8,982 nucleotides of DNA from the NCBI GenBank assembly GCA_017960065.1, contig JAGCZK010000008.1:1-8982 (forward strand), read 5' to 3'. Both the position numbers and the translations under genes were made by a program. The notes beneath the pieces were generated by a model, which searched no databases, was not told where the DNA came from, and was given only the letters and a program-made list of their open reading frames with translations. This stretch comes from Paludibacteraceae bacterium. Lineage in GTDB: Bacteria > Bacteroidota > Bacteroidia > Bacteroidales > Paludibacteraceae. Within the stretch, counting starts at the first letter, position 1. Every line of letters begins with the position of its first letter. Positions 1-5,814 of this stretch are shown here, one piece after another.

Positions 1-215
1 AAATCAAAAAAATACGCCAGAATTGAAAATCTTGGGAATTCTTCTTTGAAAATCTTGGGAATTTGCATGTCTTTACACAAAAATTGCAGATGCATGTATT
101 ATCAAAGGCTTTTAGAAAATTGAAGTCGTCTGGTGCAGTCTTAACCGCCGTTGGAGGAGCTTATCAAAGAGAAGATGGTGTGTTTGTGGCTCCCATCAAT
201 TTACTAAAGCCATAA
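1..215 (+). pseudogene. 3' remnant of an unidentified gene, frameshifted by a short duplication
   Basis: Two overlapping + strand reading frames together look like the end of one gene. Frame 1 is open from the window edge (KSKKYARIENLGN...) until a TGA at 121-123. A second frame is open from 27 to the TAA at 213-215 and ends ...GVFVAPINLLKP. Both frames encode the same pentapeptide ENLGN, because an 18-bp repeat occurs twice at a 23-bp offset (23-40 and 46-63). Removing one 23-bp unit joins the two frames into one uninterrupted reading frame from 1 to 215. The longest ATG-started piece is only 41 codons (90-215). I do not recognise the family, and the 5' part lies outside the window. The sequence is AT-rich compared with the operons to the right. 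It could instead be non-coding DNA with chance open frames. Confidence 0.4.
23..63 (+). repeat. 18-bp direct repeat, period 23 bp
   Basis: TTGAAAATCTTGGGAATT is present perfectly at 23-40 and 46-63, separated by CTTCT. The 5-bp spacer is not repeated after the second copy, so this is an imperfect tandem duplication. There are only two copies, so it is not a CRISPR array. The 23-bp period is not a multiple of three and shifts the reading frame of the surrounding remnant. Confidence 0.9.
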
Positions 216-294
216 GTTTCGCTTTCAATTCTGCACCAAGTTTAATCTTTTAAAGGAAGTTGATTCAATTTCTGTAAAGGCATAAAGTTCTTCG

Positions 295-573
295 TTAGGT
301 AAAATAGCGGGTAAGCATATAGTCAACTACCTCACGTTGAGCTCCTTTTGCTGCGATTATCATTTTCCCGGCGCTGGGAAAATGATCCTCAATTCGTTCT
401 CCTACACTGGTGCATGCTTCTTTAGCTCTTTCGATGACACCTTCAAAACGTTCCCACTTCGCGTATCCCAATAATCCACAAAGTTCGCGTGCACTCCAAC
501 ACTCAACGCCCTCATAATCACAGGCGATAAATTCAAATCTGTCGAAAAGATCTTTGATTTCTTCTGTTTTCAT
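295..573 (-). pseudogene. dinD: Truncated DinD-like (BRO-N/DNA-damage-inducible protein D) fragment
   Basis: The 92-residue product matches my recollection of the N-terminal third of DinD, an SOS-induced protein that in E. coli inhibits RecA filament activity. Visible family blocks are WSARELCGLLGY at residues 26-37, RAKEACTSVG at 49-58 followed by DHF at 63-65, and GAQREVVDYMLTRY at 77-90. Full-length DinD is about 270-280 residues and continues after the ...RY block with a conserved ACYL-type segment. Here the frame ends two codons later (FT, then TAA), and none of the three frames of the next 290 bases restores the family sequence. This is therefore a truncation, not a simple frameshift. 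Whether the stub is expressed is unknown. A weak promoter-like box lies at 652-659. The setting is AT-rich and next to another broken gene, which suggests leftover mobile DNA. dinD-like genes are often found on phages and islands. Confidence 0.75.
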
Positions 574-616
574 AAAGTAGTATTTCTTCGTAATAAATTA
601 AGTATGTAACCGCAAA

Positions 617-638
617 TAAGGCTACGGGCGTAGCCTTA
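617..638 (-). terminator. Perfect 9-bp hairpin, possible terminator of the four-gene operon
   Basis: TAAGGCTAC, loop GGGC, GTAGCCTTA forms a perfect 9-bp stem with a 4-nt loop. It lies 34-55 bases past the stop of the AmpG-like gene. Read on the minus strand the stem is followed by a short T-rich stretch (TTTGC), so the U tract is weak. It may also act as a hairpin in the leader of the dinD fragment. Confidence 0.5.
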
Positions 639-651
639 ACTTACGGCATAG

Positions 652-659
652 CAAAGATA
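652..659 (-). promoter_or_regulatory. Possible Bacteroidota -7 box upstream of the dinD fragment
   Basis: The minus strand reads TATCTTTG here, which fits the TAnnTTTG consensus of Bacteroidota housekeeping promoters. I see no convincing TTG -33 element about 20 bases upstream. A transcript from it would run through the 617-638 hairpin before reaching the dinD ATG at 573. Confidence 0.3.
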
Positions 660-671
660 GAGAAATTTTTT

Positions 672-1952
672 TTACTTCTTGCCGTAGCTCGGATCAATCT
701 TAAGGAATGCGGCGATAATCATGCCCGGAATGGTGCACAGGCACACCCATATGAAAAAGTGTTCATACCCCAGCCATTCCTGGATCCTGCCCGAAAACAT
801 GCCCGGAATCATCATGCCAAGCGCCATAAAGCCGGTGCAGAGCGCATAGTGCGACGTTTTGTATTTGCCTTGCGAAAAATACATCAAATAGAGCATGAAC
901 GCCGTAAAGCCGAAACCGTACCCCAGCTGCTCGACAGCGATGCAGGACGAGATCGTGTAAAAATTTTCGGGGAGGGCCATGGCCATCCACACATACACCA
1001 GGTTGGGCAGGTTCATGGCCCCGATCATCCACCAGAGGCAGCGTTTGAGCCCCCATTTCGAGGCGCACAGCCCCCCTAAGATGCCGCCTGCCAGTAGGGC
1101 GAGCACTCCGATGGTGCCGTAGATGAGTCCTACGTCTTCGGTGCTGACGCCCAGCCCTCCGGCCGCCCGTTCGTCGAGCAGGAAGGGGGAGGCGATTTTG
1201 GCCAGTTGCGCCTCGCCCAGCCGGTACAGCAGGATGAAAGGCAGTGCCGTCAGGATGCCGGGTTTGGTAAAGAAACTGAGAATCAGTTCGGACAGCGACT
1301 GCCCGGTGTCGGACGACGCGGCTTCGGTCTCGCCGGTGGCTTCGGCATGGGGCAGTATCAGCGTGTGGTACAGTCCGATGAGCAGAAACAAAATGGCGGT
1401 GGCCCCGATGACGATCCCCCACGACTGGACGGGCGAGAGTTCATACCCGTGCATTTCGGCGGGAGCCATCAGCCGGCCGGCAATAAAGACCAGTCCGCCC
1501 TGTCCGGCAATCATGGCGATGCGGTAGAAGACACTGCGGAAGCCGACAAACACCGATTGCTGCCGCTCGTCGAGGGCCAGCATGTAATAGCCGTCGGCGG
1601 CGATGTCGTGTGTGGCCGACGAGAACGCCATCAGCCAGAAAATCATCAAGGTCCAACGGAAAAAGTCGGGGGCGGGAAGCGTCAGCGCCACCCCTCCCAG
1701 CGAAGCGCCCAGCAGCAGTTGCATGATGGTGATCCACCAGCGCTTGCTGCGAAACAAATCGACCACTGGGCTCCACAGCGGCTTGATCACCCAAGGCAGG
1801 TAGAGCATGCTGGTGTAAAAGGCAATGTCGGCGTTGGAAACACCGAGGTTTTTGTACATGATGGTCGAAACGGTCATGACGATGACGTACGGCAGACCTT
1901 CGGCAAAATACAGACTGGGAATCCAAGCCCAGGGCGATACATGACGGTTCAT
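672..1952 (-). CDS. AmpG-like MFS permease (probable muropeptide transporter)
   Basis: This 426-residue protein is strongly hydrophobic with about 12 predicted membrane segments and a charged, Glu/Ala/Ser-rich central loop around residues 203-220, the usual MFS layout of two six-helix halves. AmpG-family features are the first-helix SLYFAEGLPY (13-22), the loop PWVIKPLWSPVVD (53-65), where MFS transporters keep a conserved Asp, and ATHDIAADG (113-121), equivalent to the ASQDI..D block of AmpG. AmpG proteins carry GlcNAc-anhydroMurNAc muropeptides across the inner membrane into the cytoplasm. The start ATG overlaps the stop of the SpoIID-like gene (ATGA), so it is probably translationally coupled and last in the operon. 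The neighbouring SpoIID-like gene supports a cell-wall substrate. A different sugar or peptide substrate remains possible, since MFS specificity cannot be read from sequence. Confidence 0.82.
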   Translation of the reverse strand: MNRHVSPWAWIPSLYFAEGLPYVIVMTVSTIMYKNLGVSNADIAFYTSMLYLPWVIKPLWSPVVDLFRSKRWWITIMQLLLGASLGGVALTLPAPDFFRWTLMIFWLMAFSSATHDIAADGYYMLALDERQQSVFVGFRSVFYRIAMIAGQGGLVFIAGRLMAPAEMHGYELSPVQSWGIVIGATAILFLLIGLYHTLILPHAEATGETEAASSDTGQSLSELILSFFTKPGILTALPFILLYRLGEAQLAKIASPFLLDERAAGGLGVSTEDVGLIYGTIGVLALLAGGILGGLCASKWGLKRCLWWMIGAMNLPNLVYVWMAMALPENFYTISSCIAVEQLGYGFGFTAFMLYLMYFSQGKYKTSHYALCTGFMALGMMIPGMFSGRIQEWLGYEHFFIWVCLCTIPGMIIAAFLKIDPSYGKK

Positions 1953-3205
1953 AGGGTGTCAGGGATGAGGGTGGATAACGGACACAATTGCGTGCCGGGA
2001 TAATAGTGTTGCAAAATCTGGCGGTAGCCGGCCCCTTCGGCCGCCATGACGGCGGCTCCAATCTGGCACAGGCCGACCCCGTGCCCCCAGCCGGCTCCAC
2101 GAAGGATAAAATCGGTTGCGTCGCGATCGACGACAAAGGCAGAACTGTACAAATGACTTTCGCTGAGCCATTTGCGTATTTCCAGTTCCTTGCCGACCAC
2201 CAGGCTGCGGCGGCTGCCCACGATGCGGAGTTCGATGATGCGCCCCGACACGCCCCGCTTGAGGGGAATCAGGTCTTGGATTTCGCCAAAGTCGATGCCG
2301 GAGCGTCGGGCAACCAGCGCCGACAGTTGGGCTTGGGTGTAGCGCACCTGCCAACGGTAAAAGTCGGCGGTTTCCTGATCGTAGTGGTTCAGCACCTGCG
2401 ACAGAATGCGGTGGTCGCGGGTGTTGCAGCAGGCTTCGGGCGCCTGGCGGATAAAGCGTGAGGCGGTGGCCTCATCGCGCAAGTCGCCGGCTACGGGCGT
2501 CCGGGTGTCGTCCACCCGCCTCAGGTAGGGGTGGGGAGTGTCGTCCCACGCCGATTCGTAGGCCTCGGTCGCCCCGCCGCAGCACTTGTAAAAGCGCGCG
2601 TCGCACAAGCGGTTGTCGTAAGCCAGTACCATGCCGCGGGTCGCCTCAATGGCTTCTTCCACCTGCGGATTGGTTTGCCGGGTGATGCCCTGGTAGCGCT
2701 GGCAATGGTCGTCGGCGCAGAGGTCGAAGAGCTGGTGGCCTTCGCGGTCGTACCAGCGGATCAGCCGGCTGTCGGTGGCGTCGGGCACCGCTTGCGGCGG
2801 ATAGGTCGGAAACAGTTGGTACATGGCCCACGAACGCGAAATCACCGCATGGGCTTTGAGCAGTTCCATGTCCGATTCGGCGCTCATTTCCGACGAGATG
2901 ACGCTGGTTAGATAGACTTCGAGCGGCACGCGGTTGACGGCTATCCAGCCTCCCTCGGGCGCGGCCACGAGTTCCAAGGCCCCCTTGAAGCATTGGTTTT
3001 CGTTGCGTTGCCAGTGAAAGTTGACCCCGATGGTCACCTGTTCGAGTTCGAAGTAGGCATCGTCGGCGGCCGGCTCGTACAGGGCGGCCGACTTCAGGCA
3101 TTGGGCCCCTTCCAGCAACTGCCCCTGGCCGCGGTAAGGCCCGTGAAAGCGAACCCGGATTTCGGGCCGCGTATAGATGCCGATGCGTAGGATAAAATCG
3201 TTCAT
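1949..3205 (-). CDS. SpoIID/LytB-domain protein, putative peptidoglycan lytic transglycosylase, no signal peptide
   Basis: The 418-residue protein carries the SpoIID signature: VPLEVYLTSVISSEMSAES at residues 93-111, in which E106 lines up with the catalytic Glu of Bacillus SpoIID, followed by LKAHAVISRSWA, and the C-terminal GAGWGHGVGLCQIGA at 370-384. C163, H167, C168 and C208/C209 form a Cys/His set that could bind metal as in clostridial SpoIID (inference). SpoIID is a lytic transglycosylase that cuts glycan strands stripped of stem peptides. This organism type does not sporulate, so the role must be different. The N-terminus (MNDFILRIGIYTRPEIRV) is not a signal peptide, membrane anchor or lipobox, and the start is fixed by the ATGA overlap with the upstream gene. 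Either it acts in the cytoplasm on imported fragments or it is exported by another route. The next gene encodes the AmpG-like permease. Confidence 0.85.
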   Translation of the reverse strand: MNDFILRIGIYTRPEIRVRFHGPYRGQGQLLEGAQCLKSAALYEPAADDAYFELEQVTIGVNFHWQRNENQCFKGALELVAAPEGGWIAVNRVPLEVYLTSVISSEMSAESDMELLKAHAVISRSWAMYQLFPTYPPQAVPDATDSRLIRWYDREGHQLFDLCADDHCQRYQGITRQTNPQVEEAIEATRGMVLAYDNRLCDARFYKCCGGATEAYESAWDDTPHPYLRRVDDTRTPVAGDLRDEATASRFIRQAPEACCNTRDHRILSQVLNHYDQETADFYRWQVRYTQAQLSALVARRSGIDFGEIQDLIPLKRGVSGRIIELRIVGSRRSLVVGKELEIRKWLSESHLYSSAFVVDRDATDFILRGAGWGHGVGLCQIGAAVMAAEGAGYRQILQHYYPGTQLCPLSTLIPDTL

Positions 3206-3999
3206 AGACTCACTTGGCGGTAGATGTCGGCAATGTCTTCGGCTTCCAACCGGTCGAAATCGTCGCGACGGGTGATGATGAGGTTGCCCGTCATGTCAAT
3301 GGCTCCGGGGCTGACCAAAAAGCTGCCGTCGAAGAACTGGATGGGGCGGTGGCGCTTGCGCGGAAACACGACCAGCGTCCATTGGTGGTCTTCGTAGCGG
3401 CAAAACAGGTTGCAGAGCACGGTGTTGAAATGGAGGCTGCCGAAGTCGCGCGTAATGGCGGCGGGGTTCTTCCCTTGCAGGACAATGCGGTTGACAAAGG
3501 GCAGCGGCGTTTCGACGGGCATGTGGAACCAGTCGGTGTTCACCACCTGGAAGTGAAAATGGTCGGGAGCCGATGCCCCGGCCTGCGCCCCGTTGTAGAG
3601 CACGGTTTCGCCTTCGAAGGCATGGGCCAGCCGCAACATGTCGTTGAGCCGGCTGCTGTCAAAGTCTTGCGGCTCGTGCTGGCTGGCGGCCACCGTAAAA
3701 TGGCGGGTGCAGATGGGAAACGGGTTTACCAGCAGGGTGTAACGCTCGAGCAGCGGCTGCGAAAGCTGCTCCTCGGGGCGGTTGGAGTGGCACAAAAAAC
3801 AGGGGCGGGCGGCAATGCTGCCCGGGTCGAGCTTGGCCTGCGACGATACGGCGCGGGCCGGATTGAAGTGCAGCCGTACCGGGTATCCGTCGACCTCGAC
3901 CGTCCGGATCTCCACTTCGCGCAGCTTGGCGTAGTTGGCCGAAGCCAAAGGCCACGACGACAGTTGCCGGTCAAAAAAATCGGTTAGTTTCTGGTTCAT
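3202..3999 (-). CDS. DUF4922 family protein, HIT/GalT-like putative nucleotidyltransferase or sugar-nucleotide phosphorylase
   Basis: I chose the ATG at 3999 (MNQKLTDFF, 265 residues) because it overlaps the upstream stop as ATGA. Fifty more codons are open upstream, but they lie inside the RsiV-like gene in another frame and read as Arg/Pro-rich shadow. The protein resembles GalT and GDP-hexose phosphorylase members of the HIT superfamily. It has a CFLC zinc-type pair (C67, C70), an ICTRHFTVAASQHEPQ strand (97-111) and the core GASAPDHFHFQVV (141-153), where H147, H149 and Q151 make the H-x-H-x-Q catalytic motif. Such enzymes transfer nucleotidyl groups through a histidine intermediate or phosphorolyse sugar nucleotides. 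No signal peptide is visible, so it should be cytoplasmic. The substrate is unknown. Position between the RsiV-like and SpoIID-like genes hints at handling of cell-wall sugars. Confidence 0.8.
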   Translation of the reverse strand: MNQKLTDFFDRQLSSWPLASANYAKLREVEIRTVEVDGYPVRLHFNPARAVSSQAKLDPGSIAARPCFLCHSNRPEEQLSQPLLERYTLLVNPFPICTRHFTVAASQHEPQDFDSSRLNDMLRLAHAFEGETVLYNGAQAGASAPDHFHFQVVNTDWFHMPVETPLPFVNRIVLQGKNPAAITRDFGSLHFNTVLCNLFCRYEDHQWTLVVFPRKRHRPIQFFDGSFLVSPGAIDMTGNLIITRRDDFDRLEAEDIADIYRQVSL

Positions 4000-4784
4000 T
4001 TCTGAGAGGGATATAAGAGGGGCTCCACGTCCGGGCGCAGCAGGCCGCGCAGGCTCTCGACGGACAGGATGCACTCGGGCTCTCCGGCCGAGGGGGGCGC
4101 AATTTCGTGTTGGCGGTACAAAAAGTGAATGCCGTCTTCGGCCACCCATGGCGGCAGCATCGGAAGGGGCAGGTCGGTCGCCGCGTCGTCGCGGAGCTTT
4201 TGCTTCACCTCGTCGGCCGTGTTGACCTGAAAGTAGGCGGCCAGCCCTTCGAGGAGCTTTTCCCGCAATTTCTCGGGACGGTCGAACAGCATGCCCGAAA
4301 CGTCGCTGCCATCGGCCTTGAGCACACTCAGACCAAAGGTTTGGTGGATGTCGTGGTATCCGCCCGAGCCTGCATGGTCGGTGTATTTGAAACTGATGAT
4401 ATAGTCGTTTTCAAACACCTTTTCGAGATGCGCGTGGTAGCAGCAGTCGCCGTAATACTCGGCCATGGAGTAGAAGTCGTTGGCAAAAAAGCGCAGCATT
4501 TCGTCGGTTTCAAGCGACTCCGCCTGATAACTCTCGCCCAACAAGTCGCGCACCCAGCCCAAAATCTGTTGCCGCAGCTGCGGGTGGTCTTTGGTGGGGA
4601 TTTCGAGGTCGAAGCCGAATTTGAGCGGTTTGTCGGGCCCGATTTGGGCGGGGACGCTGTCGTTGAACTCCACCAGCTCGCAAGTCACCGCGGGGCACGC
4701 TTCGTAGCCCGACTCCGTCTCGGCGGGCTTACAGGCGGTCAGCAGCAGGATTGCAGCCAAAAAGAAGGTGTGGTGGCGTTTCAT
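3996..4784 (-). CDS. RsiV-like (DUF4163/DUF3298) lipoprotein
   Basis: The 262-residue product starts MKRHHTFFLAAILLLTAC, a lipoprotein signal with lipobox L15-T16-A17-C18, so it should be lipid-anchored in the envelope. The mature part shows the DUF4163-like block FKYTDHAGSGGYHDIHQTFG (132-151) and a C-terminal DUF3298 block (HFLYRQHEIAPPSAGEP, 220-236, then LSVESLRGLLRPD, 240-252). In Bacillus subtilis RsiV, the extracellular DUF4163-DUF3298 region binds lysozyme directly to release SigV. This protein has no transmembrane or cytoplasmic anti-sigma part, and no sigma factor gene is next to it, so it is not a classical RsiV. Extra cysteines C30, C35, C114 and C115 may form disulfides. It is first in the four-gene operon, directly behind a -7 box at 4803-4810. 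A role in sensing or binding a muramidase is inference. Confidence 0.8.
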   Translation of the reverse strand: MKRHHTFFLAAILLLTACKPAETESGYEACPAVTCELVEFNDSVPAQIGPDKPLKFGFDLEIPTKDHPQLRQQILGWVRDLLGESYQAESLETDEMLRFFANDFYSMAEYYGDCCYHAHLEKVFENDYIISFKYTDHAGSGGYHDIHQTFGLSVLKADGSDVSGMLFDRPEKLREKLLEGLAAYFQVNTADEVKQKLRDDAATDLPLPMLPPWVAEDGIHFLYRQHEIAPPSAGEPECILSVESLRGLLRPDVEPLLYPSQK

Positions 4785-4800
4785 ACTTCAAATCATTCTA

Positions 4801-4842
4801 TGCAAATATACGGAAAAATAATGAAAATGTTGTATATTTGCG
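4801..4842. promoter_or_regulatory. Divergent promoters of the RsiV-like operon and era on a 10-bp inverted repeat
   Basis: GCAAATATAC at 4802-4811 and its reverse complement GTATATTTGC at 4832-4841 are a perfect 10-bp inverted repeat with a 20-bp spacer. Each arm contains a TATATTTG box fitting TAnnTTTG: 4803-4810 for the minus strand (predicted start near 4796, leader of about 12 bases) and 4833-4840 for the plus strand (predicted start near 4846, leader of about 40 bases). No good TTG -33 element is visible on either side. Each expected -33 position falls on the opposite -7 box. The era leader also contains GAGA-GATT-TCTC, a small hairpin. Confidence 0.65.
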
Positions 4843-4885
4843 GCTTAAAAGCGAGAGATTTCTCTTTTGCGCAACAAAAGCAAGC

Positions 4886-5776
4886 ATGCATAAAGCCGGA
4901 TTTGTCAATATCGTAGGAAATCCCAATGTCGGAAAATCGACCCTGATGAACGCCTTGGTGGGTGAGCGGATTTCGATCATCACGTCCAAATCGCAGACGA
5001 CACGTCATCGGATTATGGGCATCGTTAACGGGGAGGACTTCCAGATTGTGTATTCCGACACGCCGGGAGTGCTCAAGCCCAACTACCGCCTGCAGGAGTC
5101 GATGCTCGACGCTTCCAAGTCGGCGCTTACCGATGCCGATGTGCTGCTCTATGTGACCGATACGGTCGAGACCTTCGACAAGAACGCCGACTTTTTGGAG
5201 AAAGCCAAACATGTGGGGGTGCCTATCTTTTTGATTATCAATAAAATTGATTTGCTAAAGTCGCAAGACGACCTCGAGTTGCTCTGCGAAAAGTGGCGGG
5301 CCATTCTGCCCGAGGCGCGCATCGTGCCGATTTGTGCCAGGGAAAAATTCGGAATTGAGCAACTGCTGACGCAAATCAAGGAACTCTTGCCCGAGTCGCC
5401 CCCTTATTTCGACAAGGACGCCCTGACCGACCGTCCGGCCCGTTTTTTCGTGACCGAAATTATCCGCGAAAAAATCCTGATGTCGTACGAAAAGGAAATC
5501 CCGTATTCGGTCGAGGTGGTGGTGGAGCGCTTCAAAGAAGAAGGCAAGGTCATCCGTATCAACGCCCTGATCATTGTCGAACGCGATTCGCAAAAGGGCA
5601 TCATCATCGGCAAAGGCGGGGCCATGCTCAAGAAGGTGGGCAGTGCCGCCCGTCAGGACATCGAGGCCTTTTTTGAGAAGAAAGTCTTTCTCGAGCTGTT
5701 TGTCAAGGTCGAAAAAGACTGGCGTAACCGCGACAAACAACTGAAACAGTTTGGTTATCAGCTCGACAGCAAATAA
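4886..5776 (+). CDS. era: GTPase Era, 30S subunit assembly factor
   Basis: Era binds the 3' end of 16S rRNA and helps mature the small ribosomal subunit. The 296-residue product has all expected parts: Walker A GNPNVGKS (11-18), the switch segment SQTTR (36-40), DTPG (58-61), NKID (119-122), and a C-terminal KH RNA-binding domain with IIIGKGGAMLKK (239-250). The frame is open from 4751, but the ATG at 4886 (MHKAGFVNIVGNPN) is the right start because it matches the family N-terminus, and the 45 preceding codons cross the promoter region and the divergent gene. Length fits the usual roughly 295-300 residues. The G5 loop reads ICAREK instead of the more common SA-L form, a mild variation. der follows after 38 bases on the same strand, so the two are probably co-transcribed. 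Confidence 0.97.
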   Translation: MHKAGFVNIVGNPNVGKSTLMNALVGERISIITSKSQTTRHRIMGIVNGEDFQIVYSDTPGVLKPNYRLQESMLDASKSALTDADVLLYVTDTVETFDKNADFLEKAKHVGVPIFLIINKIDLLKSQDDLELLCEKWRAILPEARIVPICAREKFGIEQLLTQIKELLPESPPYFDKDALTDRPARFFVTEIIREKILMSYEKEIPYSVEVVVERFKEEGKVIRINALIIVERDSQKGIIIGKGGAMLKKVGSAARQDIEAFFEKKVFLELFVKVEKDWRNRDKQLKQFGYQLDSK

Positions 5777-5814
5777 TTACCCCGAGCCTTTCCGGCTCCA
5801 AAAACCATAGAACT

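Noticed and set aside
23..63. CRISPR array
   Set aside because: There are only two copies of an 18-bp repeat with a 5-bp gap, no spacers of array length and no cas genes.
1206..2003. 265-codon plus-strand open frame opposite the AmpG-like gene
   Set aside because: It is antisense to a clear membrane-transporter gene. The product is Gln/Gly/Asp/His-rich with no recognisable domain, typical of a GC-driven shadow frame.
3214..3987. 257-codon plus-strand open frame opposite the DUF4922 gene
   Set aside because: It mirrors nearly the whole of a motif-bearing gene, and its translation shows no domain or signal.
4000..4149. 50-codon N-terminal extension of the DUF4922 gene
   Set aside because: The stretch is Arg/Pro-rich and lies inside the upstream gene in another frame. 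The ATGA overlap at 3996-3999 gives the natural start.
3996..4784. Classical RsiV anti-sigma factor
   Set aside because: There is no cytoplasmic sigma-binding part or transmembrane helix, the N-terminus is a lipoprotein signal, and no sigma factor gene is adjacent.
4751..4885. 45-codon N-terminal extension of era
   Set aside because: It would cross the promoter boxes and the divergent gene start. The Era family begins close to the GNPNVGKS motif, as the ATG at 4886 does.
4107..4916. 269-codon plus-strand open frame running into the start of era
   Set aside because: It is antisense to the RsiV-like lipoprotein gene and crosses the divergent promoter region. No domain is seen.
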